A stretch of 44,547 nt of DNA from an uncultured Chlorobiota bacterium. GTDB taxonomy: Bacteria > Bacteroidota > Bacteroidia > Bacteroidales > JAADGE01. The stretch is taken from contig CAMZKL010000020.1 of NCBI GenBank assembly GCA_947311255.1, forward strand, positions 1 through 44,547, in the 5' to 3' direction. Numbering within the stretch: the stretch's first letter is position 1; each line of letters starts with the position of its first letter. The position numbers and the translations under genes were made by a program. The notes under the pieces are model-generated. The model was not told the origin of the DNA. It did not search any database and saw only the letters and a program-made list of their open reading frames with translations. Below, in pieces: positions 24,261 through 33,118 of this stretch.

Positions 24261-26318
24261 TTATTTTTCAATTCTAATTCTAGCATCAACTGCAATAACA
24301 TCTTTGGAAGTTCCAAGTAAAGGATTTAAGTCCATTTCCTTAATTTCCGGAGCTACTTCTAAAAGAGCTGATAATTTGACAATTGCATCAACAAATTTCT
24401 CTTGATTTATGCCTTCTTTTCCTCTAGTTCCTTCAATAAGTTTATAAGATTTTAAAGATTTTATCATTTTGCTTGCATCATACTGGCTTACAGGCGATAT
24501 TGAAGACGAAACATCTTTTAAAACTTCAATAAAAATGCCTCCCATTCCTGCAAGAACAAGTTGTCCGAATTTATCTTCATATTTTGCACCAGCGAAAAGT
24601 TCAGTTCCACTTAACATTGGTTGCATTAAAATTGCTGTTGTATCTTTTATTTTTATCATTCGAGTAAATTCTCCAATTAATTGTTCTTCATTTTTCACAT
24701 TCAACACAACGCCTCCAACATCAGATTTATGAACAGGACCAACAACTTTCATTACAATAGGATAACTAATTTCTTTAACATTTTGCAAAGCATTTTCTAA
24801 AGTTTCAGAAACATATTCTTTTGCTCTGTTTATTCCTGCTGCATCAAGTAAGTTTTGAACTTTATCAGGACTTAAATACCCGTTTTCAGAAGTTTCAATA
24901 ATATTTCGTATTTCTTTTGTGTTAATTTTTGGAAGAATAACATTTTCATTTCTGGGCTTATCAGTATAAAAAACCTTTGCCAAAGCATTTCCAAGCAAAA
25001 CTTCTTCTGGAAAAAATACATTTCCTTTTGATATGTAATCTTCAATTTCTTCTTTTGCTTCGTTTATTGAAGGAAGTATTGGATAAATAGGTTTACTGCA
25101 GGTTTTAATTTTCTCATTAATAATATTATAAGCATCAAAAACTCTGCTTAAACCAGGAGTTCCAAAGATTACTGCTATTCCATCAACTTCATCTAATTCA
25201 TTTTCGCAAAAATCAATAATATCTGAAAGTTGTTGTGCAGTTCCTGTTGCCAAAAAGTCTATTGGATTTGCAACTGACGAGCCCGGAAAAAGTTTTTCAA
25301 GAAGTTTATCTGCTTTTTTTCCTTTAATTTGAGGGATATTTAAACCTCCTTTTTCAAGAGAGTCAGTAAGCATAACAGCAGGACCTCCAGCATGGGTAAT
25401 AATACCAATATTTTTTCCTTTAAGTTCTTTTTGCATAAAAACCGATGCAACAGTTATAAGTTCTTGCCTTCCATAGCAACGAACTATTCCTGCTTTTTTG
25501 AAAAGGGCATCAACTGCAACATCAGAACTTGCCATAGCCCCTGTGTGAGAGGATGCTGCACGACTTCCAGCAGAAGAACTTCCAGCTTTAACTGCGGCAA
25601 TTTTACAACCTTTTCTAATTAAAGAACTTGCATGCTTTAGCAATTTTTTTGGCTTATTTATTTGCTCCAGGTACAGAAGTTTTACATTAGGACTAAGTCC
25701 TTTTTGGTAGTTATTGTCCATATATTCAAGCACTTCTTCAACGCCTGTTTGAGCAGAATTTCCTACAGAATATACACTTGCAAAAGTTAATCCGTTAGGA
25801 ATACCAAGTTCCATAATAAAAACTGCTGTTGCACCACTTCCTGAAATAAAGTCTACCCCTTGCGAATCTAATTTTGGGATTGGAGAAGTAAAAACCCCAT
25901 GATAATTTGGGGTTAAAACTCCTATTCCGTTTGGTCCTATTAAAACTCCATTATTTTTATTGATAATTTCAACTATTTCTTGTTCAATCTTTGCACCTTC
26001 TTCATTTGTTTCGCTAAAACCTGCCGACAAAATAATAAATGCTTTAGTCTTTTTGCTTTCAGCAAGAATTTTTATAGTTTGCACACAAAACTTTGCAGCT
26101 ATTGCAATAATAGCTAAATCAGTTTCAGGCAAATTATTCAAATCTTTATATGATTTTATTCCTTGAACTTCATTTTGTTTTGGGTTTGCAACATATAAAT
26201 TGCCTTTATAATTGCCTTTTATAATATTGTACAAAACTTTGCCTCCTGGTTTGTGTACATCGTCTGAACCTCCTATAACTGCAATGCTTTGGGGGTTAAG
26301 TAATTGTTGATTAATCAT
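24261..26318 (-). CDS. ADP-forming acetate/acyl-CoA synthetase, fused alpha-beta subunits
   Basis: A 685-residue enzyme that converts acyl-CoA, ADP and phosphate to the acid, CoA and ATP, or the reverse. Domains in order: a CoA-binding Rossmann domain (IAVIGGSDDVHKPGGKVLYN, about residues 10-125), a succinyl-CoA-ligase-like region with the phosphohistidine loop ASSHTGAMASSD (His258), then an ATP-grasp domain from about 465 (YPIVMKVVGPVHKSDVGGVV, LAGMGGIFIEVLKDVS). The alpha and beta parts are fused in one chain, as in the bacterial and single-chain archaeal forms. In Bacteroidota such enzymes help make ATP from acyl-CoA in fermentation. It may be cotranscribed with the flavoprotein 36 bases downstream. 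Confidence 0.93.
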   Translation of the reverse strand: MINQQLLNPQSIAVIGGSDDVHKPGGKVLYNIIKGNYKGNLYVANPKQNEVQGIKSYKDLNNLPETDLAIIAIAAKFCVQTIKILAESKKTKAFIILSAGFSETNEEGAKIEQEIVEIINKNNGVLIGPNGIGVLTPNYHGVFTSPIPKLDSQGVDFISGSGATAVFIMELGIPNGLTFASVYSVGNSAQTGVEEVLEYMDNNYQKGLSPNVKLLYLEQINKPKKLLKHASSLIRKGCKIAAVKAGSSSAGSRAASSHTGAMASSDVAVDALFKKAGIVRCYGRQELITVASVFMQKELKGKNIGIITHAGGPAVMLTDSLEKGGLNIPQIKGKKADKLLEKLFPGSSVANPIDFLATGTAQQLSDIIDFCENELDEVDGIAVIFGTPGLSRVFDAYNIINEKIKTCSKPIYPILPSINEAKEEIEDYISKGNVFFPEEVLLGNALAKVFYTDKPRNENVILPKINTKEIRNIIETSENGYLSPDKVQNLLDAAGINRAKEYVSETLENALQNVKEISYPIVMKVVGPVHKSDVGGVVLNVKNEEQLIGEFTRMIKIKDTTAILMQPMLSGTELFAGAKYEDKFGQLVLAGMGGIFIEVLKDVSSSISPVSQYDASKMIKSLKSYKLIEGTRGKEGINQEKFVDAIVKLSALLEVAPEIKEMDLNPLLGTSKDVIAVDARIRIEK

Positions 26319-26347
26319 ATCATTTAGTTTTTACAATTTTAAGAAAA

Positions 26348-26355
26348 CAAAATTA
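26348..26355 (-). promoter_or_regulatory. Candidate -7 box for the acyl-CoA synthetase gene
   Basis: The minus strand reads TAATTTTG (consensus TAnnTTTG) 30 bases before the start codon at 26318. No -33 TTTG is evident. Confidence 0.4.
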
Positions 26356-26417
26356 TAATTTTTATGATAAGATATGTTTAATTTAAGAATAAATAAGGAA
26401 AGATTTTAGAGTATCAA

Positions 26418-27188
26418 TTAGGGTTTGTATGTTCCTTCATCTTGTTCTTTCAAATAATATCCACTTTTTACTCTTCCAAATCGATATGAAAAATATACGA
26501 CAGGAAAAAACATAAGATTATTTTCAGTTTCCATAATCTTAACTGGTTTAGGATAAGCATCAAGAGTAAGTCCAACTTCGAACATTTTAAGTTTTTTATC
26601 TTTTTTGCTAAACTCAAAAGAAAAACCTGTTTTTATATATGCTCCGGGAATAATTGTAATTTTTTCTAATCCGTAAAAAAAAGGTTTTTTACCTACTATA
26701 TACCACCAATTTATATCTTTATCGAAAGTTTTTGTGATTATAACATCAGTTGTATCATATTTAATTTCATAATATATTGGTTTTAAGAACATTGCCGAAA
26801 AACCTCCAAGATAAAACCATCTTATAGAAACACTATTTCTGTCAAATTTTTTATATATCTCATGGTGTCTGCCTATTGCAATTCTTGTATTAAAAGCTGA
26901 ATTTTTTTTTCCATAAACAAATGTAAATAAGTTTAAAGAATATTCATTTGTTCTTTTTTTCTCTTTTTGATGTTTAACAATATTAAAATCTCCTTCGAAT
27001 AATAATTTTTTCTTGGCATTAATTCGTTTTCCATATCTGTAGCCAATACCGTATCCATTAGAATTTAAAGAAAGAGCAAAACTCTTTTCATTTCTAAATA
27101 GTATTTTATGTTCAGTATCAATTTCTCCTTGAGAAAACAACAGAATTGAATAGGTAAAAGAAAATAATATTAAAAAGATTTTTTTCAT
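26418..27188 (-). CDS. Probable outer-membrane beta-barrel protein of unknown function
   Basis: A 256-residue protein with a signal peptide (MKKIFLILFSFTYSILLFSQ, mature start near GEIDTEHKILF). The rest alternates aromatic and polar residues in strand-like stretches (FALSLNSNGYGIGYRYGKRI, FNTRIAIGRHHEIYKKF, VSIRWFYLGGFSAMFLKPIY, NLMFFPVVYFSYRFGR), as in an eight-to-ten-stranded barrel. I recall similar Bacteroidota proteins but no function. The ATG at 27188 is chosen over a TTG one codon upstream. It lies downstream of a tiny lipoprotein gene and is separated from it by a hairpin. Confidence 0.7.
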   Translation of the reverse strand: MKKIFLILFSFTYSILLFSQGEIDTEHKILFRNEKSFALSLNSNGYGIGYRYGKRINAKKKLLFEGDFNIVKHQKEKKRTNEYSLNLFTFVYGKKNSAFNTRIAIGRHHEIYKKFDRNSVSIRWFYLGGFSAMFLKPIYYEIKYDTTDVIITKTFDKDINWWYIVGKKPFFYGLEKITIIPGAYIKTGFSFEFSKKDKKLKMFEVGLTLDAYPKPVKIMETENNLMFFPVVYFSYRFGRVKSGYYLKEQDEGTYKP

Positions 27189-27206
27189 CAAGATATTTAA
27201 ATAAAT

Positions 27207-27236
27207 AAAGTTTGTAAAAACAAATTTACAAACTTT
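27207..27236 (-). terminator. Intrinsic terminator of the small lipoprotein gene
   Basis: The arms AAAGTTTGTAAA (27207-27218) and TTTACAAACTTT (27225-27236) are perfect reverse complements with a six-base loop, followed by T-rich sequence on the minus strand. It lies 27 bases past the small lipoprotein gene. Partial readthrough to the barrel gene is possible. Confidence 0.65.
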
Positions 27237-27263
27237 ATCAGAAAAATTATTTAAAATATTTTT

Positions 27264-27443
27264 TTATAAATTTTTTTCATCAACAACTGTTGCAGTTTCA
27301 ATATCTGCATTTTGTATATTTGCATCACCGTGATAAACAGACGGAGGATATGCTGGGCATACAGTACTACTTGAATTGCAAGATGTTATTGCCAAACTGC
27401 CAAAAAACAAAATGATAGCGAATAAAGAAAGTAATTTTTTCAT
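27264..27443 (-). CDS. 59-residue lipoprotein of unknown function
   Basis: A short reading frame starting at the ATG at 27443. The product begins MKKLLSLFAIILFFGSLAIT with a lipobox at AITSC (Cys22). The mature part is only about 38 residues (NSSSTVCPAYPPSVYHGD and onward, ending DEKNL). A -7 box lies 44 bases upstream and a perfect hairpin follows the stop, so it looks like its own transcription unit. A convincing signal peptide and lipobox in so short a frame argue for a real gene. I do not recognise the family. Confidence 0.75.
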   Translation of the reverse strand: MKKLLSLFAIILFFGSLAITSCNSSSTVCPAYPPSVYHGDANIQNADIETATVVDEKNL

Positions 27444-27486
27444 TATATTAATATTAAATTATTAGATTAATTTTTGAAACTCAGCC

Positions 27487-27494
27487 CAAAGATA
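27487..27494 (-). promoter_or_regulatory. Candidate -7 box for the small lipoprotein gene
   Basis: The minus strand reads TATCTTTG (TAnnTTTG), 44 bases before the ATG at 27443. Confidence 0.45.
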
Positions 27495-27632
27495 ATAGTT
27501 TTTTTCTTTTTAATAAACTTTTTTTTAGAAAATTCCCAATATTAAGGAAAATCAATACATCTTAATAACTTAAAATAATTAAAAATATTGTAAATTGCAG
27601 TAAATTTTATTATCAAATTAAACTATTGTTTT

Positions 27633-27989
27633 ATGAATATTGAATCTTTCAGAAATTATTGTATCTTAAAAAAAGGAGTGAGCGAATCATTTCCTTTTAA
27701 CGAAACAACCTTAGTATTAAAGGTATTAGATAAAATGTTTGCTCTAACAAATTTAGAAAATGATTTTAGTTTAAATTTAAAATGTAATCCTGAAAAAGCA
27801 GTTTTGCTTAGAGAAAAATATGAGGCCGTAAATCCTGGGTTTCATATGAATAAGAAACATTGGAACACTATTAATATTGACGGTTCAATTCCAAACAGAG
27901 AGCTTAAAGAATGGATAGATGAATCTTATGATTTAGTAGTTTCAAAAATGACAAAAAAAGACAAATTAAGATTAGATAATTTAAATTAG
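27633..27989 (+). CDS. MmcQ/YjbR-family protein
   Basis: A 118-residue protein of the MmcQ/YjbR family, a double-wing/CyaY-like fold. Family features are the start IESFRNYCILKKGVSESFPF, the strand KVLDKMFALTNLEN, LNLKCNPEKAVLLREKYEAV, the conserved HMNKKHWNTI and the final helix LKEWIDESYDLVVSKM. The family is often called DNA-binding, but a defined cellular role is lacking. It stands alone about 230 bases upstream of glyA. Confidence 0.88.
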   Translation: MNIESFRNYCILKKGVSESFPFNETTLVLKVLDKMFALTNLENDFSLNLKCNPEKAVLLREKYEAVNPGFHMNKKHWNTINIDGSIPNRELKEWIDESYDLVVSKMTKKDKLRLDNLN

Positions 27990-28217
27990 ATTTTTACATT
28001 TGTGGAACTTTTGTTCTTATTTATTATTTTAAAATAGAATTAAAACATAGAATTTATGAAACAGCAATAACTAGGATTTTGAAACCCAAGTACATGTCTG
28101 TAATATTACATATCAACTAATTGCATAACTAAGCAAGTTTTTGTATGTGAAGAGCAAAACAATTATTGTAAATATAAATACACAAACAATTTATTTAATA
28201 TCAATAAAATTAAACAC

Positions 28218-29498
28218 ATGAAAAGAGATAATATAATTTTTGAGCTTATTGAAGAAGAACACAACAGGCAAAAAAGAGGAATTGAGCTTATTGCATCTGA
28301 AAACTTTGTAAGTAAGCAAGTTATGGAAGCTATGGGGTCTCCTTTAACTAATAAATATGCAGAAGGGTATCCAGGGAAAAGATACTACGGTGGATGCCAG
28401 ATAGTTGACCAAACTGAGCAACTTGCTATTGATAGAGCAAAAAAGTTATTTGGTGCAGAATGGGCAAATGTTCAACCACATTCAGGAGCACAAGCAAATG
28501 CTGCTGTTATGTTAGCAGTTCTAAATGCAGGTGATACTTTTATGGGATTTAACCTCTCTCATGGTGGGCATCTAACACATGGTTCTTTTGTAAACTTTTC
28601 GGGCATATTGTACAATGCAATTTCTTATAATGTAAAAGAAGAAACCGGAAGAGTTGATTATGAAGAGATGGAAGAACTTGCATTAAAAGAAAAGCCAAAA
28701 TTAATAATTGGAGGAGCTTCTGCTTATTCACGAGATTGGGATTATGCAAGAATGAGAAATATTGCAGACAAAATTGGTGCATTATTGATGTTTGACATTT
28801 CTCATCCTGCGGGTTTAATTGCCGCTGGTCTTTTAAATAATCCTATTGAACATTGCCATATCTTAACAACAACAACTCATAAAACGCTTAGAGGACCAAG
28901 AGGAGGAATGATTTTAATGGGAAAAGATTTTGAAAATCCAATGGGCAAGAAGACTCCAAAAGGAAAAACAAGAATGATGTCTGCTGTACTTGACTCAGGA
29001 GTCTTTCCAGGAACTCAGGGAGGTCCTTTGGAGCATATAATTGCAGCAAAAGCTGTTGCTTTTGGAGAGGCTTTAACAGATGAATTTAAAGTGTACCAAA
29101 AACAAGTTATAAAAAATTCTAAAGCTTTAGCTGACGCATTTGTTGAGAGAGGTTATAAAGTTATTTCTGGGGGCACAGATAATCACTCTATGCTTATTGA
29201 TTTAAGAACAAAAGTTCCTGAAACAAGCGGAAAAATTGTTGAAAAAGCTCTTGAAAAAGCAGATATTACTTTAAATAAAAATATGGTTCCTTTTGATACT
29301 CGTTCACCATTTCAAGCATCCGGAATAAGAGTTGGAACTCCTGCAATTACAACTAGGGGTGTTAAAGAAGATTTAATGCCAGTTATAGTTGAAATGATTG
29401 ATGAGGTAATTTTAAATCATGATAACGAAGAAGTTATACTAAATGTTAGAAAAAGAGTTAATAGTTTAATGGCAAACTATCCGTTAACTACACATTAA
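28218..29498 (+). CDS. glyA: Serine hydroxymethyltransferase
   Basis: A 426-residue PLP-dependent enzyme that interconverts serine and glycine while charging tetrahydrofolate with a one-carbon unit. The PLP-binding lysine is Lys222 in [14 protein letters not shown]. Other hallmarks are [49 protein letters not shown] and [12 protein letters not shown] near the cofactor. Length and motif order are standard. A terminator follows at 29529-29583. Confidence 0.98.
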   Translation: MKRDNIIFELIEEEHNRQKRGIELIASENFVSKQVMEAMGSPLTNKYAEGYPGKRYYGGCQIVDQTEQLAIDRAKKLFGAEWANVQPHSGAQANAAVMLAVLNAGDTFMGFNLSHGGHLTHGSFVNFSGILYNAISYNVKEETGRVDYEEMEELALKEKPKLIIGGASAYSRDWDYARMRNIADKIGALLMFDISHPAGLIAAGLLNNPIEHCHILTTTTHKTLRGPRGGMILMGKDFENPMGKKTPKGKTRMMSAVLDSGVFPGTQGGPLEHIIAAKAVAFGEALTDEFKVYQKQVIKNSKALADAFVERGYKVISGGTDNHSMLIDLRTKVPETSGKIVEKALEKADITLNKNMVPFDTRSPFQASGIRVGTPAITTRGVKEDLMPVIVEMIDEVILNHDNEEVILNVRKRVNSLMANYPLTTH

Positions 29499-29528
29499 TC
29501 CTTAATTTTGCATTAGAATATATAAGTA

Positions 29529-29583
29529 AGGAAGACTTGGATCTTATTACATAAAAATTTCATCCAGGTTTTCCTTTTTTTTT
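29529..29583 (+). terminator. Intrinsic terminator after glyA
   Basis: AGGAAGACTTGGAT pairs with ATCCAGGTTTTCCT (two G-T wobbles or mismatches) across a loop of about 18 bases, followed by a run of about ten Ts. It lies 31 bases past the glyA stop. Confidence 0.65.
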
Positions 29584-29724
29584 ACAAAGTTTTTTCTTTT
29601 CATTAATTTACTATAAAGTAGTTAATTACAATAAATTTAGAATTAGAGTTATGTCAAAAAAATTACTAATTATAAATATTTGTAGTAATAAGTATTATTG
29701 GAAAAAAAATTCTAAAAGATTAGC

Positions 29725-29756
29725 AAAAAAAGTCATCTTTTCAGATGACTTTTTTT
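29725..29756 (-). terminator. Intrinsic terminator of the RNase G gene
   Basis: The stem AAAAAAAGTCATCT/AGATGACTTTTTTT with a four-base loop overlaps the stop region of the minus-strand gene at 29755. The A-run gives the U-tract on the minus transcript. Confidence 0.8.
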
Positions 29757-31302
29757 ATACTTTTAACATATCTCCATTTTTGTTATAGAATTTATATTCT
29801 AAAAAGCTATATGTAATAACAGGGACAATATTAATTTTCCTTTTATATTTAAGTTGCCATTTTTTAAGTTTAGAAAAGAATCCTTGTTTTAAATATCCTG
29901 CAATATAAGGATGTATATGCAAATCTATTCTTCCATCGTATTTTTCTATCATATATTGAAGATGATTTTCAACTTCATCAATAAAAAGAATGCTTGGAGT
30001 AATATCGCCTGTACCTTCACAAGTAGGGCAAGTTTCTTTTGTTTCAATATCAGTAGCAGGTCTTACTCTTTGTCTTGTAATTTGCATAAGCCCAAATTTA
30101 CTTAGAGGCAAAATGCTATGTTTTGTTCTGTCTGCATTCATACATTCTTTCATGTATTGATACAATTTCTTCCTATTATCAAAAGAGTGCATATCAATAA
30201 AATCAACAACAATTATTCCTCCAATATCTCTAAGTCTTAATTGCCTGGCAATCTCTTTAGCCGAAATTAGATTTACTTCAACAGCATTTGTTTCTTGATC
30301 TGATGCTTTTTTGGAACGATTACCACTGTTAACATCAATAACTGTAAGAGCTTCTGTTTCTTCAATAATTAAATATGCTCCACTTTGAATTGTAACAGTT
30401 TTTCCAAATGCAGCTTTTATTTGTTTACTAATTCCAAAATGATCAAAAATAGGAGTTCTTTTATTATAAAACTTTACAATTTTTTCTTTATCTGGAAAAA
30501 TACCGGCAATATAACTTTTCACTTGATTGTATATTGCTTCATTATCAATATGTATATCTGTAAATGAACTGCTTAGTATATCTCTTAACAAAGCAGCAGG
30601 TTTATTTAATTCATCCATGGCAACTGAAGGTGGCTCTAATCCACTAAGTTTTTCAATTGTTTTTTCCCATTTATAAATTAAAGCTCTTAATTCTTCATCT
30701 AAAACTGCAACTCTCCTATTTTTTGCAACTGTTCTTACAATTACACCAAAATTATTTGGTTTTATACTTTGAATTAATCTTTTTAATCTTTTACGTTCTT
30801 CGTCAGAAATAATTTTTTTTGAAATTGATACTGTATTTGAAAACGGTATTAAAACAAGGTTTCTTCCTGCTATTGAAATTTCTGAACTTAATCTTGGTCC
30901 TTTTGTAGAAATAGGTTCTTTTGCAATTTGTACTAATATTATTTGACCACCTTTTAATACTTCCGATATTTTACCATATTTATTAATATCTTTTTGAAGT
31001 TTAAAGTTTTGAAGTTTATCAGTTTGTTGCTTGTTAATTAAAGATTGAGAAATAAATTTTTGTTGAGAATTAAACTGTGGTCCTAAATCAAAATAATGTA
31101 GGAATGCATCTTTTTTATAGCCAACATCAACAAAAGCTGCATTAAGTCCATTCATAACTTTTTTTACTTTTGCTAAATATATATCACCAACAGTAAATTT
31201 ATCAGAACTTTTTTCTTTGTGAAGTTCTACTAGTTTTTTATCTTCGGTATATGCAATTGATATATCTCTATTTGAGACATTTATGATTAATTCATTACTC
31301 AC
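29755..31302 (-). CDS. rng: Ribonuclease G / Rne-Rng family endoribonuclease
   Basis: A 515-residue single-strand-specific endoribonuclease of the RNase E/G family, used in rRNA 5'-end maturation and mRNA decay. The S1 domain lies at about residues 35-130 (GDIYLAKVKKVMNGLNAAFV), with KDAFLHYFDLG. The catalytic DNase-I-like region holds LTVIDVNSGNRSKKASDQET and GIIVVDFIDM, containing the two metal-binding Asp residues. The Zn-link cysteines are in ETCPTCEGTG. There is no RNase E-type scaffold tail. The start is a GTG (31300-31302): the next in-frame ATG is inside the S1 domain, and the N-terminus SNELIINVSN fits the family. It lies downstream of a basic small-protein gene and an HU-like gene, an arrangement I recall in Bacteroidota. 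Confidence 0.95.
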   Translation of the reverse strand: MSNELIINVSNRDISIAYTEDKKLVELHKEKSSDKFTVGDIYLAKVKKVMNGLNAAFVDVGYKKDAFLHYFDLGPQFNSQQKFISQSLINKQQTDKLQNFKLQKDINKYGKISEVLKGGQIILVQIAKEPISTKGPRLSSEISIAGRNLVLIPFSNTVSISKKIISDEERKRLKRLIQSIKPNNFGVIVRTVAKNRRVAVLDEELRALIYKWEKTIEKLSGLEPPSVAMDELNKPAALLRDILSSSFTDIHIDNEAIYNQVKSYIAGIFPDKEKIVKFYNKRTPIFDHFGISKQIKAAFGKTVTIQSGAYLIIEETEALTVIDVNSGNRSKKASDQETNAVEVNLISAKEIARQLRLRDIGGIIVVDFIDMHSFDNRKKLYQYMKECMNADRTKHSILPLSKFGLMQITRQRVRPATDIETKETCPTCEGTGDITPSILFIDEVENHLQYMIEKYDGRIDLHIHPYIAGYLKQGFFSKLKKWQLKYKRKINIVPVITYSFLEYKFYNKNGDMLKV

Positions 31303-31336
31303 TTTTAGTCTTTCTCAATTATTTCATTTATAAACT

Positions 31337-31360
31337 AAAAAGAGCCTTACGGCTCTTTTC
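31337..31360 (-). terminator. Intrinsic terminator between the small basic protein gene and rng
   Basis: AAAAGAGCC and GGCTCTTTT form a stem with a four-base loop; the A-run on the left gives the minus-strand U-tract. It lies 28 bases past the stop of the 30-residue gene. Confidence 0.75.
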
Positions 31361-31387
31361 CTTATATCTTTTACAGACAAAAAAAAT

Positions 31388-31480
31388 TTATTTCTTTTTC
31401 TTATGTCTGTTTTTTCTTAAACGTTTTTTCCGTTTGTGAGTTGACATTTTTGCTCTTTTTCTTTTCTTTCCGCTTGGCAT
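31388..31480 (-). CDS. 30-residue basic AURKAIP1/COX24-type protein
   Basis: A short frame starting at the ATG at 31480. It encodes MPSGKKRKRAKMSTHKRKKR followed by ten more almost all basic residues. I recognise this as the tiny Bacteroidota protein named for the AURKAIP1/COX24 domain, related to the mitochondrial ribosomal protein mS38; a place on the small ribosomal subunit is plausible but not shown by the sequence. Its 28-base spacing to the HU gene and the terminator at 31337-31360 support expression with HU. It is too short for routine gene calling. Confidence 0.82.
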   Translation of the reverse strand: MPSGKKRKRAKMSTHKRKKRLRKNRHKKKK

Positions 31481-31508
31481 AGCTAATTCTGTTATAGTTA
31501 TTAATAAA

Positions 31509-31796
31509 TTAAGATTTTACGTTATTTTTTACTTTTTCGACAAAAGACTTTGAAGGTTTGAAAGCTGGAATAAAATGTTCAGGAATAATAATTGTAGTAT
31601 TTTTTGAAATATTCCTTGCAGTTTTTTCTGCTCTTTTTTTAACAATAAAACTACCAAATCCTCTTAAATAAACATTATCGTTATTCTTTAAAGAACTCTT
31701 AATATTTTCCATAAAGGATTCAACTGTTTTTCTCACAGCTACTTTTTCAATACCTGTTTGTTTTGATATTTCATTTACTAAGTCAGCTTTTGTCAT
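31509..31796 (-). CDS. HU/IHF-family DNA-binding protein
   Basis: A 95-residue nucleoid protein. The N-terminal helices begin MTKADLVNEISKQTGIEK, followed by VYLRGFGSFIVKKRAEKTAR, the HU signature, and a DNA-binding arm. The arm carries IPEHFIPAF in place of the usual IPA-x-x-xPxF, and the end FKPSKSFVEKVK is typical. It bends and compacts DNA. The likely promoter box is at 31847-31854. It is followed by the 30-residue basic gene. Confidence 0.95.
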   Translation of the reverse strand: MTKADLVNEISKQTGIEKVAVRKTVESFMENIKSSLKNNDNVYLRGFGSFIVKKRAEKTARNISKNTTIIIPEHFIPAFKPSKSFVEKVKNNVKS

Positions 31797-31846
31797 TTTT
31801 TAGTATTTTTATTGTTATCAATTTAATTAACATCATTTTAGAACTG

Positions 31847-31854
31847 CAAATATA
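31847..31854 (-). promoter_or_regulatory. Candidate -7 box for the HU gene
   Basis: The minus strand reads TATATTTG (TAnnTTTG), 51 bases before the ATG at 31796. No TTTG is seen at -33. Confidence 0.45.
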
Positions 31855-31987
31855 TATTATTCCTTATTATAAATAAAATTATGAAACATTTTTTTTATTA
31901 AAATCTTAAAAAAAAATACTATTTAACTAATATACAACAATATAAAAAACAAAATTATATTTGAATTCACATTAAAAAACATTTTAA

Positions 31988-32653
31988 CTATTTCATTATG
32001 AAGTTGTTTTCTTCTACATTGAATACTTTTGCAGGAAATTTTTTAATTAAATTAAAATCATGGGTGGCCATTAAAATTGTTGTTCCTTTCTTTGAGGCTT
32101 GTATTAAAAGGTCCATTATATTATCAGAGCTTTTCTCATCAAGATTTCCGGTAGGCTCATCTGCCAAGATTAATTCAGGGTCATTAATCATTGCTCTTGC
32201 AATTCCTACACTTTGTTGCTCTCCCCCAGACAATTCAAAGGGCATTCTATCTTCTTTTCCTTTTAGGCCAACTATATTAAGAATTTTTAAAATTTTTTCT
32301 TTAATTAAAGATTTTGAACGCTCACCCGACGCCTCCAATACGAACTTTAAATTATCATATACAGTCCTGTCTGTTAGCAATTTATAATCTTGAAAAACAA
32401 TTCCTAATTTTCTTCGTAATAAATGAATTTCTTTTTGTTTAATTTTCACTAAATTAAACCCAACAACAGAAACTTGTCCTGTACGAATTTCCTCATCAGC
32501 ATAAATTATTTTTAGTAAACTGGATTTTCCGCTTCCTACTTTTCCTGTTAAATATATAAATTCTCCTTTTTCTACTGCGAAATTAACATCAGACAAAACT
32601 TTAATATTTTTTCTGTAAACAGATAAATCTTTAATCTCAATAATTTTTTTCAT
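31988..32653 (-). CDS. FtsE-like ABC transporter ATPase
   Basis: A 221-residue ABC ATPase. Walker A is LTGKVGSGKSSLLKIIYADE, the signature is LSGGEQQSVGIARAM, Walker B is LILADEPTGNLDEKS and the switch His is in MATHDFNLI. The FtsE-type segment GFNLVKIKQKEIHLLRRKLG and VFQDYKLLTDRTVYDNL strongly resemble FtsE, the cytoplasmic ATPase that with FtsX controls cell-wall hydrolases at division. No ftsX-like permease gene is adjacent; the genes are often apart in Bacteroidota. LolD-type lipoprotein exporters look similar, so the assignment is good but not final. Confidence 0.85.
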   Translation of the reverse strand: MKKIIEIKDLSVYRKNIKVLSDVNFAVEKGEFIYLTGKVGSGKSSLLKIIYADEEIRTGQVSVVGFNLVKIKQKEIHLLRRKLGIVFQDYKLLTDRTVYDNLKFVLEASGERSKSLIKEKILKILNIVGLKGKEDRMPFELSGGEQQSVGIARAMINDPELILADEPTGNLDEKSSDNIMDLLIQASKKGTTILMATHDFNLIKKFPAKVFNVEENNFIMK

Positions 32654-32827
32654 ACATACTCTTGCTATATATTTAAGATTTGTAAATATAGTATTTTTTT
32701 TTTGATATTTTTAGGAAATAAATTTTTAACAAAAGATAAAGTTGTATTATTGACTTGAATTCTATATTTTTTTATTTAAAAAAAGTTATATTCTTATTGA
32801 AAGTACTCAAATAAGTTTTTTAATTTT

Positions 32828-33118
32828 TTAATCAAAGAAACTTAACATATTCTTAAGTTTTAAATTCTCTTTTTCTAGTTTGTCAATTTTATTTAATAAG
32901 TTGTTTATTACATCAATTCCTTCCATATTTATGTTTAAATCGAAATGAAGTCTTATAATTTTCTCAAATTTGTTTAAATCTTTTGTTTTGATGTATCTTT
33001 TTTTATTTTCTCCTTTTATTTCAACAAACTCATATTCAACAAGTTCGTCTATAAAAGAAATTGGAATCTCATAAATTGAGCATATATTTTTTATTGAAAC
33101 TATTTTAGGATTATCCAT
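32828..33118 (-). CDS. cbpM: CbpM-like chaperone modulator
   Basis: A 96-residue protein with the MerR-like HTH layout of CbpM ([20 protein letters not shown], then VEIKG and the coiled C-terminal helix [19 protein letters not shown]). In E. coli CbpM binds the J domain of CbpA and blocks its action on DnaK. The start overlaps the cbpA stop by eight bases, so the two are translationally coupled, which strengthens this call. Confidence 0.82.
   Translation of the reverse strand: MDNPKIVSIKNICSIYEIPISFIDELVEYEFVEIKGENKKRYIKTKDLNKFEKIIRLHFDLNINMEGIDVINNLLNKIDKLEKENLKLKNMLSFFD

Noticed and set aside
29651-29788. Plus-strand frame of about 45 codons starting MSKKLLIINICSN
   Set aside because: It runs through the rng terminator and into the 3' end of the rng gene on the other strand, so it is probably chance.
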